Of a stretch of DNA of 64,000 nt, positions 32,566 through 44,635 are shown piece by piece. Source of the DNA: Cololabis saira (lineage: Eukaryota > Chordata > Actinopteri > Beloniformes > Belonidae); the NCBI RefSeq assembly GCF_033807715.1, contig NC_084587.1, positions 25,355,017 through 25,419,016 of the forward strand, written 5' to 3'. The position numbers and the translations under genes are program-made. Under the pieces are notes generated by a model, which ran no database searches, was not told the origin of the DNA, and was given only the letters and a program-made list of their open reading frames with translations. The stretch's first letter is position 1; each line of letters opens with the position of its first letter.

Positions 32566-33261
32566 ATATATATGAATATGATTAGTTTACCGTCTCAAAG
32601 ATCTTTGATCAAAGTGTTAAGGAAATATAGACTTCACTGAACCTCACCATTATCTTCTGCGTGAAGACTTGCAGAAAGCTTCAACCAAGTCCCTTCACCC
32701 ATGGAGGTCTATGAAAAAATGTAAATGCCCTGCAGCAAGAGAGTACAACATATATGCAGATTCATCATGAAATGTTGAAGACTTTGAACATCATAAGGTT
32801 TTCTTCACTGACACACCTCTTAAATGTTCAATAGCGGTTAGGCAGTTTGGTGGACCAAGGTGGTGGGTGTCAATTAAATTGTTATCCTAAAGTTTGATTG
32901 TCATTGGCATTGTTCTCTTATGGAAAACTCTTTCAAAAAAACTCAAGGAGTTGCTGCATTGAGAAAGGACTACAAGCATCTGTTCAAGCATCCGTTCATG
33001 AGTGAGGCTGAAATGGTGTAACATTGAGAAGAGGATTGGCGTAGTATCAACAGCAAAGCGGTTGAGCCTGAAGGAAAATCCTCCAATTTACCTGTTACAT
33101 TTTGGGTCTTGTAGTTTACTTTGAGAATATATTTCTTGTGTTGCTGAGGGCTTCTAGGTTCAGTCTCACCCTCTTTTATTTATTTTTCTATTTGAATCAA
33201 ATCTCATTGTTTCAAGGATACAATAAACCAGAATTCGATGATTTGCAAATCTCATGTACAG
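32566..33261. other. Unassigned sequence
   Basis: Nothing recognised between the RTE tail and the TATC satellite. The end part (about 33215-33260) reads 'gatacaataaaccagaattcgatgatttgcaaatctc', which resembles a LINE 3' end. Confidence 0.45.
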
Positions 33262-33413
<152 letters not shown>

Positions 33414-33554
33414 TATTTTCGCGACCATAAGGCGCACATAAAATTATTTTTTTCTTTTTAAAAATGTGCTGCGCGCCCAATGAAACGGTGAGCGGGTGGA
33501 AGGAGCGTTTCAACGGCCACCATTCGACTGAAAACAGTAGCGCTGGCGGAAGAA

Positions 33555-33780
33555 ATGAAAATTGAACATTTTCATGGAGGTCCGTCTTGGTGCTTTCGCT
33601 TCATGAAACGGTGCCAGCGCAGCAGCAGCTCCCGGCGGATTATATGGAAAAGATGGAGAGCTTCCACTCATTCTGCAGCCGACACATCACCGACAAACGC
33701 ATCCAGCCCAGACACATCACCAACATGGACGGGGTGCCGCTCACGTTCGACATCCCAGTGAATCACACGGTGGTGGAGTT
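33555..33780 (+). pseudogene. pogo transposase, N-proximal piece
   Basis: Starts MKIEHFHGGPSWCFRFMKRC in one frame, then shifts near 33620 to QQLPADYMEKMESFHSFCSR and ends NMDGVPLTFDIPVNHTVVE in the next. The NMD-x-x-P-L-TFD block corresponds to the NxDE/NMDETP catalytic aspartate region of pogo-type (CENP-B-like) transposases; the aspartate remains but the following E is G. Not functional. Confidence 0.7.
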
Positions 33781-33782
33781 AA

Positions 33783-34110
33783 CGGGGACCCGCGCGGTGA
33801 TAGACGGAACCAGCGCGGTGGAGAGACGGGACCAGCGCAGTGGATAGACGGGACCCGCGCGGTGGATAGGCGGGATTGTTTGCACTACTGCCATTTGTCT
33901 TGCACTGGAGAGTTGATGCTGCTTCAAATCTCACAGTACCCAGGTACACTGACAATAAAGTATTCTGATTCTTCTGATTCTGATTCTGACCCGCGCGGTG
34001 GATAGAGGGGACCAGCGCGGTGGATAGACGGGACCCGCGCGGTGGATAGACGGGACCAGCGCGGTGGATAGACGGGACCCGCGCAGTGGATAGACGGGAC
34101 CCGCGCGGTG
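33783..34110. repeat. Minisatellite inside pogo transposase, with an insertion
   Basis: Copies of a unit of about 22 bp (GTGGATAGACGGGACCCGCGC, with CCC or CCA variants) occupy 33783-33875 and 33988-34110. The middle segment 33876-33987 is an unrelated LINE tail (TTTGCACTACTGCC ... GACAATAAAG ... repeats of GATTCT) that landed in the array. The array sits where the transposase catalytic domain should continue. The minus-strand frames here (VYPPRGSRLSTA repeats) are shadows. Confidence 0.85.
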
Positions 34111-34124
34111 GGGGATCAACGGGG

Positions 34125-34515
34125 TATGAAAAGTCGTAATTTATTGTTGTGCTTGGTTGCCACGCTGATGGACAGAAACCGGCGCCTATGGTGATTTTTA
34201 AAAGAAAAACTTTGCCTAAAGAGACTTTTCCAGCCGGAGTCATTATAAAGGCAAATGAAAGGGCTGGCTGGATGAAGGCATGATGATCGAGTGGCTGAGG
34301 CAGGTCTATGTGCGGCGACCCAGTGGTTTTTTTCACACATCATGCGTGGGCTAACGTATGCTGGGACTGTTGTTCGGGCATTTGCAAAAGCCGGCATTTC
34401 AGAGGGGCCGCACGGCACAGAAAGTGACTGACACCGAGGAAATTCGGACTGGCGCAGCTGAATTAGCGGAGCTCTTTAATGCAGAAACAGATGATGAGGA
34501 CTTTGAAGGGTTTGA
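34125..34515 (+). pseudogene. pogo transposase, C-proximal piece
   Basis: Plus-strand remnant in more than one frame, with blocks GCHADGQKPAPMVIFKRKTL (about 34145-34210), ETFPAGVIIKANERAGWM, and MMIEWLRQVYVRRPSG. It continues to a D/E-rich end before TTTGATTAATG. The order agrees with pogo-type transposases downstream of the first catalytic aspartate. Frameshifts prevent a continuous reading. Confidence 0.65.
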
Positions 34516-34961
34516 TTAATGTAATCTATCTATCTATCTATCTATCTATCTAGTCCAACTTTTGTCTGACGCAGGATTCTAGCTGTTCAACAGTCCTGGG
34601 GCCTCATTTATCAACCGTGCGTACAAACAAATGTGTGCGTAATGTGTGCGTAATGTGTGCGTAAGAACATTCCCACCCAAAGTATGGAATGTATCAACCT
34701 GTACTTGTGCGTAGGAACGTGTGTAAATTTAAGCACAACTCTGACCATGCGTAAACACAAAAGCTAGTGGCAGAACAGTGAAACTACAAATAGAACCAAT
34801 TAAAAGAGTCACAGTGTTCAGCGATCTCAAACTTCACACATGTTCCCTGTTTCCTCTAATAAATAAAAATTCTCCATTAGTAATTTAGCAGACATTTTGA
34901 ATAATTGGTGTGACAAGCTATAAAAGACAGCTGTGGCAGGACGACCTGAAAAGAAAGTACC

Positions 34962-35646
34962 ATGGCTTATCTTACACTGTTGGAGGATTTGGAGAACCGT
35001 GCGCTCCGCAGGGAGCAGTACCTGCTGAGAAGCCACTCTGAGCTGAGAGCACGCTCTTTGTGAGAGCATAGAGTGGCTTCTCAGCAGGTACTGCTTCCCC
35101 AAAAACATTCTGATGGACCTATGCCATGATTTGCAACCTATGTTGGAGCGAGAGACCAAACGCACCAAAGCCATCCCAGTGCACATCCATCTCCTGGCCA
35201 CCCTGGGATTTTTGGCCACCGGAACATTTCAGAGAGAGATTGGAGACATATGCGGCATTTCGCAGCCGACACTAAGCAGAATCATGCCGGCAGTGTTGGA
35301 TGCAATAATTTCTCTGGCCCCAATTTACATCCAGTTCCCATACACACATCACCAACAAGCCGAAATTAAACGAGGATTTCACGCCATCGCCGTATTCCCA
35401 AACATAATTGGAGCTATAGATTGCACCCAAATCGCAATAAAAACACCATCACACAATGAATTCAGTTACGTGAACATGAAAGGATTTCATTCAATCAATG
35501 CACAAATAATCTGCGATGCAACTATGTCTCTGTCAAACGTTGTTGCCCGGTGGCCTGGAGGAACACACGACTCATTTATTCTGCAGAACAACTCTGTTGG
35601 TGTTTGCACCTCCAAGCAGGAGCTTTTGAGTCCAACCAAATCTTAA
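34962..35646 (+). pseudogene. Harbinger transposase (HARBI1-like), broken
   Basis: The ATG at 34962 opens a 33-codon frame (MAYLTLLEDLENRALRREQY ...) ending at TGA 35061. The main frame is +1 to this. It is open from about 35074 (WLLSRYCFPKN) through FLATGTFQREIGDICGISQP, GAIDCTQI (first catalytic aspartate, about 35415) and ICDATM (second, about 35517). It ends shortly after GGTHDSFIL at a frameshift, stop 35644-35646. The C-terminal third with the catalytic glutamate is not in frame; traces (LQAGAFES) occur in another frame. Harbinger transposases are usually about 350 residues. Not functional. Confidence 0.8.
35015..35094. repeat. 25-bp perfect inverted repeat in Harbinger gene
   Basis: GCAGTACCTGCTGAGAAGCC plus ACTCT (35015-35039) is the exact reverse complement of 35070-35094, with a 30-base loop. 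It spans the frame break of the transposase. Confidence 0.95.
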
Positions 35647-35899
35647 TTTATATGGATAATCTTCCAAGAAATATATCAAACATGGTCAACATAATTATTT
35701 TACTAGGTAAAACATACAATGCCTTTGTTTCTTAATTTTTATTAATACACTTCCCATAGCTTGTCAGTAAATGTTTTTTTTTTTTTTGCTCTCAAACCCC
35801 CCAAATGTTGAATATCTGTAGATAATTGATTGTTTCGTTTCATGTGTCTTTTATTGTATACCCTACAGAATAAAAAAATTGTCGGCGTTAAGAGGAGGA

Positions 35900-35900
<1 letters not shown>

Positions 35901-35958
<58 letters not shown>
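35901..35958. repeat. (AT)n microsatellite
   Basis: About 26 AT units directly before a family A copy. Confidence 0.95.
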
Positions 35959-35961
<3 letters not shown>

Positions 35962-35963
35962 GT

Positions 35964-37053
35964 ATAGTCCGATGACACCACCCACGAGTCTTTATGTCAA
36001 ACCATTTAAAGGTTATTGCAGAAAATAGGAACTATCATATTTCGACCAATCAGAAGAAGGGGCGGGACTAATTTGCACCAATTAAGGTGATGGAGTCGAA
36101 ACCGAGTCAGATGACACCACCCACGAATCTATATCAAACCATTCAAAAGTTATGGTAGAAAATAGGGATTATAAAATATCGACCAATCAGAAGAAGGGGC
36201 GGGGCTAATTCATGCCAATGAAGGTCAAGTACTCAATACCGAGTCCGATGACACCACTCACGAGTCTTTATGTCAAACCATTGAAAAGTTATTTCAGAAA
36301 GTCAAATATGAACCAACCAGATGAAGGGGGGGGGGACGCGCTTTTTGGCGTCTATCGTCACCACGATAATGCTTTTGACTGAGAAAAGTAATGCGCGTCG
36401 TCGCATAAGAAGAAGGGGCGGGGCTAATTCATGCCATTGAAGGTAAAGTACTCAATACCGAGTCCGATGACACCACCCACGAGTCTTTATGTCAAACCAT
36501 TCAAAAGTTATTGCAGAAAATAGGAACTATCACATATCGACCAATCAAATGAGGCAGGGGGCGCGCTTTTGTGCGTCTATCGTTGCCACGGTAACGCTTT
36601 TGACTGAGAAAAGTAATGCTCGTCGTCGCAGGATCGAGATGCACATTTTGATGTATAACACACCTGGGTGCACGTTACGGTTCGGGCCACATTAACTGCC
36701 GAAGAAATGGCATAAATTGCGCCAAAATTACACAATAGGGGGCGCTGTTAAGCCATTAGGCCACGCCCATTAATGCAAACCATTAAATATCCACTTTTTC
36801 GCCAGGCCTGGCTTGCGTGCAAAATTTGGTGACTTTTGGGGAACTATCAAATAGGGACCAATCAGATGAAGGGGGGGCGCGCTTTTTGGCGTCTATCGTC
36901 GCCACGGTAACGCTTTTGACTGAGAAAAGTAATGCACATCGTCGCAGGATCGAGACGCACATTTTGATGTATAAAATACCTGGGTGCACCTAACGGTTCG
37001 GGCGAAGAAGCGGCTGAAGAAATGGCATAAATTGCACCAAAATCTAACATGGG
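35964..37053 (+). repeat. Family A, rearranged copy
   Basis: Lacks the 5' end. It contains about four subrepeats with GATGACACCACCCACGA and GACCAATCAGAAGAAGGGG. The GGGGGCGCGCTTTTGTGCG/CTATCG block occurs about three times in variants. The unique part (GGCGCTGTTAAGCCATTAGG) appears near 36740 and breaks off. More diverged than the triplicated copies. Confidence 0.7.
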
Positions 37054-37054
37054 C

Positions 37055-38590
37055 TGAATAACGGGGCTGACATCAGGATTAAGAAGTCATTAACCTCTCC
37101 CTTCAGTCCGGCCATGTTCCCCCACCTCTGAAAACGGCCATCATCACCCTTCTCAAAAAACTCACCCTAGACCCAGAACTCCATGCCAACTACAGACCCA
37201 TCTCCAACCTCCCGGCAATAACCTGGCCGAAAAATTCCAGTCTGGTTTTCGCTCCGCCCACAGCACCGAAACAGCACTGGTCAGGGTCACCAACGACCTT
37301 CTAATGGCAGCTGATGGAGGCTCCCATTCCCTCCTCATCCTCCTGGATCTCACAGCTGCATTCGACACCGTTGACCACACCATCCTACTACACCGCCTTC
37401 ACTCCACCATCGGACTCCGCAATACCACCCTGGACTGGTTCAGATCCTATCTCACCGAAAGAACCGAGTGCATCTCCTTGGGAGGCGTTAAATCCCGGAC
37501 CCAGCCCGTCACCTGTGGTGTCCCTCAAGGATCTGTACTCGGCCCCACCCTATTCACCCTGTATATGCTTCCCCTCGGCAGTGTCATCAGCAGGCACGGT
37601 TTGGCTTTCCACTGCTATGCTGATGACACACAGCTATACATAAAATTGGACCCATCTTCTGCAGAGTCATCTTCATCCACACTCACCATCTGCCTGGAGG
37701 AGATCATGGCGTTGATGAAACAACACTTTTTACAACTCAACAGCGGCAAAACAGAAGCCATGCTCGTCGGCACCCCACACAAGGTTAAGTCATCCCCCAT
37801 CACATGCATCACCTTTTCTGGCCAGGATATCCCACTGTCATCACCAACCTGGGTGTTAGAATGGACCCCCACCTCAACTATGAGGCCCACATCAAACACC
37901 TCCGTCAAACATCCTTCTTCCACCTCAAAAACATAGCCAAACTCTGCCGCATCCTGCGCCCCGAAAGATGCCGAAAAATTGGTCCACGCCTTTGTCTCCT
38001 CCAGGATCGATTACTGCAATGCACTTCTCATCGGGATCCCAAGCAAGAGCCTTCAAAAGCTTCAATACATACAGAACAGTGCTGCTAGGATCCTGATGAG
38101 AGTGCGCAAATACGACCACATCACTTCCATCCTCCACTCACTGCACTGGCTTCCCATCTCCTCCCGGACAGATTACAAAATCTCCCTGCTTACCTACCAA
38201 TGCGTCCATGGCAACGCACCCCCTTACCTCAAGGAGCTGATCCATACTCAGCCCCCCACCCGCACCCATTCAGCAAACAAGAACAACCTCCTCAAACCCA
38301 CCAAAACTAAACTGGTCACAATGGGAGACCGGGCCTTCTTCTCCGTTGCCCCTGAACTGTGGAACGCCCTCCCCGCCCACCTGAGAGAACCACAGTCAAT
38401 TGACTCTTTTAAGAGAGGACTTAAAACCCACCTTTTCAGCAAATCATATGCCAGCTATGATCAATGATCTGCCAAATGTATTTATTTATTTTTATTTTTT
38501 TATCTTATGACTTTTTTTTAACCTTTTTCTTGTAGCACTTTGAGATTCACCGAATGGAAAGTGCATTATAAATTAAACTGCTTATTATTA
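37055..38590 (+). mobile_element. L2-clade LINE, 5'-truncated
   Basis: Starts upstream of the reverse transcriptase (KTAIITLLKKLTLDPELHA region, about 37130) and ends with GCACTTTGAGATTC (38536), GTGCATTATAAAT and a short TTATTA tail near 38590, the usual L2 3' end. A deletion at about 37213-37225 removes part of the palm. Confidence 0.8.
37300..38467 (+). pseudogene. L2 reverse transcriptase and C-terminus
   Basis: Frame 37304-37936 contains LLDLTAAFDTVDHTILL (first catalytic aspartate), WFRSYLTER, GVPQGSVLGPTLFTLYMLPL and the catalytic YADDTQLY (about 37618). A frameshift near 37850 moves to the frame reading DPHLNYEAHIKHLRQTSFFH (to about 37980). Then frame 37979-38467 covers the C-terminal domain with SRIDYCNALLIGIP, LHWLPISSR and LWNALPAHLR, ending in a stop. 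Only two or three lesions separate it from an open frame, so it is a moderately young copy without its endonuclease. Confidence 0.8.
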
Positions 38591-38594
38591 AGGA

Positions 38595-40300
38595 AAGACA
38601 TCCCAGGCCAGAAAACAGTTGAGGCCAACGTGCAGAACCAAAGAGAATCAACATGCTGAATAGGGATCCTGCTGTAATCCAGAAGTTTGAAGCCTAGGTC
38701 AGTGAACAGATCCAGACCCATGAGGTTGCCACCAATGGTGTGCAACTTTAAGGGGTAAATGAGGAAACAGTCTCGCAGCCGTAATGCACAGAGATTAATT
38801 GAGCCAACAGCGTCTATCCTTAAATTTGCATAGCCATTAACGGGCATCCAAGGGGCTGCAGCCAGCCTGGGGCATGGAAAAAAAAACTGCTGGGCTGTAG
38901 CTGCATTCTGAAGGGAGGCATTAGAAGAGAATCTGACCTGGGAGAAGAACACCCATCAGGTGGTTTAGAAGACACCGCAAAGACTCCACTTCCTGAAGTA
39001 AAACATCAGCCAGATGCTGCTTGTGTCTTTACTGCTCCGCCATGGAGATCATTCTCACATATTAACTCTGTACGTGGTCTACCAGCTGCACAGTGGCAAA
39101 CAAGAAAAAACTCCAGAGGGTCACCAAAATGGCTGGGAAGGTTATTGGTTATTTATTCCAGTACCTACACTGGATGACTTTCATGGCTCTTACTGTGTCA
39201 GGAGAGCCAACACCATCCTGAAGGGCTCATCCCACTCAGGACATTTGCTGTTGTTGGGCAGACGGTACAGGGGCATCAAAACTAGAACTAGCAGACTGAG
39301 AAAAAGTTTATTTTCAAATGCTGTCAGAACCATCAATACCTTTTCACATGAATAAGTTCAATATGTATTTCTTTTTATACACATCCTGTGTATTTATATT
39401 GTGTATACAGCAACAATTGTAACACACTGTGCAATACAGTCATATTGTTTTTTTACGTTGCTCTTTTTTTTACATACATTTTAGAGTCATGTTTTTATAT
39501 AGCACTGAAAGGCCTGCACTTTACTTACTTGTTGCAATGACAAAAAAGAAATCTGAATAACTCCTGCATCTCGCTTTAGTGGCAAGCACACCATCCAATT
39601 CCACAGTACACATTTTGAATGACTGGCGTAACACACTCACTGTATATATGGTTGTGGGTGGCTGAACGGCTGTTGAGGGTGACACGAGGGTGAAATGACT
39701 GCTTCCCACAACGCTGCTTCCTGGCAGGACAGGTCCAGGCCTCAGCATGCAAGGAAGATCCACAATTATTACACTAGTGCTGAGACACATCCCAACAAAG
39801 AGTGACAGATTATTAAAGAGTCATGACTAATCGTCACTGGATGGGGGGCTTTGAAAGTGATGGGCGCATTCTACCTGATGTGTGGTGAGTGTGATCACCG
39901 GAGCAGCAAAAACCGCTACCTACACAATCTGGAATGTCAACACCACAGCCTTATTAAGAGTCAGTTCATCCAGCAACATAATAAGTTTATTCTGAACTCT
40001 CAAGTTATTAATATGCTCAGCCAACTTGTCCTGAATCAGTTTGTTCTGTAAAGCACCAAACTTGCAGGTGATTGCCAAGCCTCTGAGATCGGTGAAGTAT
40101 TGATGCACAGACTCACCTGCCTGTCGCTGTCTCCGGAGGAGCAGAATCCGCCGCAGAATAACACTCTGTGGAGCAGCAAAATGTCCAGCCAGCAACACGA
40201 CGCAATCAGAATACGGATCTGCTGCCCCAAGCGTTTGGGAAATCCTCTGGCCCTCGGTTCCAAGACAGTACAGCAGAAAGGCTCTCTTCCTAGCATTGCT
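38595..40300 (-). pseudogene. Gypsy-type retrotransposon gag/protease fragments
   Basis: On the minus strand a Gag-like piece lies at 40296-39920 (RRQRQAGESVHQYFTDLRGL and LAEHINNLRVQNKL, the usual Gypsy Gag helices). A possible linker lies at 39790-39521 (TVELDG). A protease-like piece lies at 38850-38595 (GGNLMGLDLFTDLGFKLLD). All are frameshifted. The fragment is interrupted by a plus-strand LINE tail (39000-39530). No LTR is recognised. The Gag match is the stronger part; the protease call is tentative. Confidence 0.55.
39000..39530 (+). mobile_element. CR1-type LINE 3' fragment
   Basis: The plus-strand frame 39014-39355 ends with YCVRRANTILKGSSHSGHLL, GRRYRGIKTRTSRLRKS and NAVRTINTFSHE. 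This is the usual end of fish CR1-group ORF2, truncated upstream. A 3' untranslated region follows to about 39530. It sits within the minus-strand Gypsy remnant. Confidence 0.65.
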
Positions 40301-40319
40301 GATGTCTGCCAGTGAGCGC

Positions 40320-41270
40320 TAGTGAGCGAGAGTGCAACTGGCTTTTTGTGAAAGATAAAGGGGGGGTAAATTTAGATACCTAAATTGAAAACCAGACATT
40401 CATCTAATGAGATATACGTGTATTTGACCTTAACGTAAATATGAATAATGTATTTGCTTGCCAATTCTTCAATTATTATTTGAGAGGCACATATAAGCAA
40501 GAAGCACAATCAGTAAATGTATGCAAAAACTATCAAGATGCTACAGTTAATGCTCTCTAAAGGAGAAAAAAAGAAAGATCTGCATTTTACCCTGTCACAT
40601 TTATTCATGTCCATGTTAGCTTTTGTGCTCTTGTCATGTTTGCCACTCACTGAGCAAATGATTGTCAAGTCGGCTGCTACATCAACATGATTAAATAAAC
40701 TATCAGTGTTCTGGGGTGGATGCCTCCAGACCCTCTTAGATTTGTCAGGTTCACAATCATACTTCATACACGGTTTCATTCAACAGCCCCCACTGTGTGC
40801 CGCTTTCGCTGCAGACAATCAAATCTGGCAACGGGAAAACATCAAGAATCAAAATAGCAAATCAGTTTATACATGCCAGATCTGCACAGTTTGTTCCACC
40901 TTTTAGTTGCACTGCTTCAGAAAAAGTAAAAGAAAAAGTAATGCAGAAATGGAGGAATTAATACAAAATTCAGCATAAAAGGCAAAATTCTCCTCGTCAC
41001 ATATTAAAAATGATACTTTCTGTAAAACATGGGAACCCTTTCTGTCAGATATTGGACTGAACATTTTCACTATTCTTACAGGAGGATTTGCATCATGGCT
41101 CTGAATGCTCAGACTGACATTCTATCAATTTTTGTTATACTATAATTTCGATGTACCTTTTGTTCAATCTGGTAGATATAACATACATAATAAATACACT
41201 CCAGATTCATGTCATTCTATTTAATTTACTTTGTTGTATTGGTTACAATTTTTTTATTTTTTTTTATTTT
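40320..41270. other. Unassigned sequence
   Basis: No gene or repeat recognised. Short frames here have no motifs. Confidence 0.5.
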
Positions 41271-41271
41271 T

Positions 41272-41440
41272 TTGGGCTCTAGTGACCCTTTATTCAAGTT
41301 GCAGACAGGAAGGGGGTAGAGAGAGAGAATGGGGATGACATGCAGCAAAGGTGCACAGGCCGGGATTCAAACCTGCAACTACTGCAGGAGGACTGTAGCC
41401 TCAGTATATGAGTCGTTTGCTTACCCACTGCGCCAAACAT
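41272..41440 (-). repeat. tRNA-derived SINE
   Basis: On the minus strand the copy starts TTTGGCGCAGTGGGTAAGCA (A-box-like, about 41437) and continues to GCAGGTTTGAATCCCGGCCT (B-box-like, about 41375). It ends with GCTGCATGTCATCCCCATTC and a CTCTCT tract. This is a widespread teleost SINE. Pol III boxes are degraded relative to a tRNA. Confidence 0.7.
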
Positions 41441-42007
41441 ATTTAACAAACATATGCTTTAAAAATCTCCCTTTCTTTACTTTAATCCAGCTTTTGAAAT
41501 ATTTGATAGAATTGTACAGGGTTTTTACAGTAACATAAAGTGGACGTTTTGTCCTTTTAACCAGAAAAGAATTCTGATATCTATTTATATGCACTATTTT
41601 TAGCTTCAATAGTGCCACAGAAACTGACAAATTGAAAAGCGCTGCACGTGACTGACTTTGCCTTGGCAGTTTGATGCTTCCACTTCCTTGCACATATCCT
41701 TGCTCTGCTTTACCACAACGGTCTCATTGAGCAGTTTGTTTTGCTTCTCACCCTCCCCCACATTGCGTTTCATTTGTTTTATCTCTCCACTCCTTTTTTT
41801 ATAACCTGTCTTCTCATTCAAATCTTTTGCTCTCTGCCTCTCTCTCCCCCTCCCTCACTGTCTTTCCATTCATTCGTGAAACCCTGACTACACAGTCACG
41901 TTTTGCTTCATACTTTGACAAACCCCTCAAGGCAAGCCATTTCAGGATATTTCACAGTGGAGCAACACACAAACTCTGTCACTCTTGCAGACGTGGGCAC
42001 ATAAGCC

Positions 42008-42008
<1 letters not shown>
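41441..42008. other. Unassigned sequence
   Basis: Nothing recognised. Pyrimidine-rich from about 41740 to 41860. Confidence 0.5.
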
Positions 42009-42087
<79 letters not shown>

Positions 42088-42107
42088 CTTTCTCCCCCCC
42101 CCCCCCC
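42009..42107. repeat. (CA)n microsatellite and C-run
   Basis: About 37 CA units (to 42083) followed by a C-run near 42096. Confidence 0.95.
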
Positions 42108-42109
42108 TC

Positions 42110-43529
42110 TTTGCTTCACATGTGGTGAATCTTTAACCTGCCACAACTGATAGGGTTTTTATCACACCAGGAGGTTTTGTGTGACATGGCCAAATATGAC
42201 AAGCAGCAACAAAAGCAAGGATGAGATTAGCTAAAGGCAAGACTCGACACAGTTTATATAGATTCCTGAACGTGTGAATGTAGCAGAGCTAAAAATAATG
42301 CCAGTTTTATTTATCTATTTATCTCCTCCACCCACTCACCTCACCCGGAATCATACAACTCATGCCACTGATTTGCTCTCGGAGGAGATGCGCTAAAAAT
42401 AGTGGTGTTTCCCGTGCACGTTCCTGAATAATTTCCCTCAGTCTCTCGCCCTCTCACCCCCTCCGTTCATGTCTCCTTTCCTTGTGGATGCTATTCAGTG
42501 TCTTCCGTCAGATGGCTACAAACAGTCAGACACATTTGGCTATTAAATTTATTCTTCCACATGTACAGAATGAACGGAGGGTAATGTCCTTCATTTAAAC
42601 ATGTAGAAATGATGTTAGGTCAACTTGCTGTTTACTAAGAACTGTTTTCTTGCAACTGTTGTATTTAAAAAGGATGAAAAAGAAATAAAAACTGCTCTTA
42701 TTTTCTTAAAAGGAAAATCCATAAACTATATAAGAACCTAACCCTCCCCTGTGACATCAACTGTGGGTTTTCTGTGTCTTTTAAGGGAGTCATGTTGCAA
42801 ATGGGTGGAACAAGTAGCATTGGCTCAGCTGCCCTGGCTTAGGCTATGGTGTTACAAAATATTAACTTATATTAATTGTGAACAAATCTCTTTTAACTAG
42901 TCCAGCGGCCAGGGTCAGGCAACCCTACCAGCATAGGCTTACAACTCACAAGCCAAGTGACTGCGCGTCCCAGCAGGTCTCCACTCATTCTTGTTTCAGA
43001 TGTAGTTAGCCAGTGGTCTTGTTAGTCAACTTGGAAGGGTGCTGAAATAATTTAAGGGAGATGGTCTCGATCAGAGGATCCAGCTGCATCAAGAGGTAGA
43101 AGCTGATGAGTGCCCAGACTAATCTCTTTCAACTGGGGTGAAGGTAGCTGCTTCAGGCTGCTTTGCTTTGCCCCCAAAGGAATTCAGATTAATCCCAAAC
43201 TGATATCATGAAACACATGTGAGCAACACCTGCAAACACTTAAAATCAAATGAGGGGAGGAATCAAGGCAGAACCACAAAGAAAGGGGGAATGAGCAATA
43301 TGCGGCAGATAAGAAAAAAGATGCAATTAAAAAAAAATGTAGTAATCCCAACAGGTTGGGGTTGTTGTTGTCATCATTCTCCTTTTATTTTTCCCCCAGT
43401 ATGAAAAAGCAGTGTTTTTATGCCCACATGTGGTTTCATTTTCAAAATCCTGCAAGGTATTGCAGTTCTTGGTTCACATCATAGAAACTTGACACGTTTT
43501 CAAATTGTTCAGAACTGTAAGCTCTCCCT
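42110..43529. other. Unassigned sequence
   Basis: No gene, RNA or transposon end recognised. Confidence 0.5.
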
Positions 43530-43533
43530 TTAA

Positions 43534-43873
43534 AGGAGCTTGAGGCTTCTTTTAAGAAATGAGACTCTCTAGCGCCACCCTTCACCACGACGGCCGTTGG
43601 GGGTACTGCAGCCAACAGTGAAGCCGGCAAGGGAGAACGGGGAGAACGCGCATGCAGCGTCATGTGACGTCACATCCGCAGTCCAGCGCGGGAAATTCGG
43701 GACCGAATTGCAGCACATTTTGCAGCACACAGCCTGTTCAAGGCAAAGGAGAGATACACTAGAGGGCTCATTCTTTTGGGTTTGGAACGCTTCATCTGAC
43801 ATTATTACTAGAAAACTTAAAACGTATACGAATTTTTTTCATAAATCCTGCCACGATCCGGCCTCAAGCTCCT
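43534..43873. mobile_element. TTAA-flanked MITE
   Basis: The left terminus AGGAGCTTGAGGC (43534) and the inverted right terminus GCCTCAAGCTCCT (ending 43873) match perfectly. TTAA flanks both (43530-43533 and 43874-43877), indicating piggyBac/Kolobok-type integration. 340 bp, no transposase. The termini differ from those of the TTAA element at 7281-8110. Confidence 0.75.
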
Positions 43874-44069
43874 TTAAGTTGAGCTACCCCTTGTAATGAA
43901 CATGTTTTTCCAATAATCTTCAGTTCAATTTTATTCATACAAATCAAACAAAAAGTTTAGATCAACAGTTGTGCAAGCTTAAATAGTTGAGTAGAAATGG
44001 AATTGCTTAAAAGGCATGAAGTTACAAGTCTTATTTATAATTCTTGTAAGATTAGTGTAGTGTAGTGCA

Positions 44070-44635
44070 CGTGCAACCGACCCTGAATTGACTGTGTTTA
44101 GGCAACTCATCAAACGGAAGGTGGATGGCGGACATGAGTTCCCGTCCATTATTGAAGTCTTACACTCCTGCAACAAAGATGTTTTCCCCAAGATTAACTG
44201 TTTGCTTCGTATTCTGATATCATTGCCTGTTACAAGTTGCTCTGTGGAGTGCCTTTTTTCAGTTGTCAACAGGATCAAAGCCATCAGCAGAGCGGCAACG
44301 CTCACAGGGAGACTGGGTAGCCTCTCGTTGCTCATGTTTGAAAGAGCTCGCAGAGAAACTGGACTCTGATGAAATAATAAATGCATTCAAGGCCAAGCCA
44401 CGCCGTCTTGCCCTTTAAATTGAGAGCTGTGCAGTGTGCACAGGTAAGCAGCAATATGCTTGTCTTTTACTCTGCTGCTTTGCAATATAAAACCATCAGG
44501 CCAACTTGTTACATAATCATATGTGATGAATGTTAAGCCAAATAATCGTGTTCAGCCTATGGTTAAATAGCTTTGTTGATCAGGCATAATGTGGATACGT
44601 TATGGCTCTGAGTGCATGAGTACGAGCATGAGTGT
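44070..44635 (+). pseudogene. hAT transposase C-terminal (dimerisation) remnant
   Basis: Frame 44088-44369, open slightly upstream, ends with the hAT dimerisation domain: LLRILISLPVTSCSVECLFS, then VVNRIKAISRAATL and LGSLSLLMFER. This corresponds to the LPVxxxxxERxFSxLxxIK pattern of the family, with the E-R pair changed to E-C. The upstream catalytic part is absent. The 3' untranslated part continues to 44635, is broken by the Gypsy insertion, and resumes at 49105. Confidence 0.7.

Larger units (their letters stand above)
34598..35735 (+). mobile_element. Harbinger (PIF) DNA transposon, right end missing
   Basis: The left terminus GGGGCCTCATTTATCAACCG and the GTGCGTA repeats that follow are typical of fish Harbinger elements. 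The transposase gene is present but shifted and truncated. No inverted right terminus is seen before the AT tract at 35901. Confidence 0.75.

Noticed and set aside
33779..34336. Minus-strand frames with repeated VYPPRGSRLSTA
   Set aside because: Shadow of the minisatellite in the pogo remnant.
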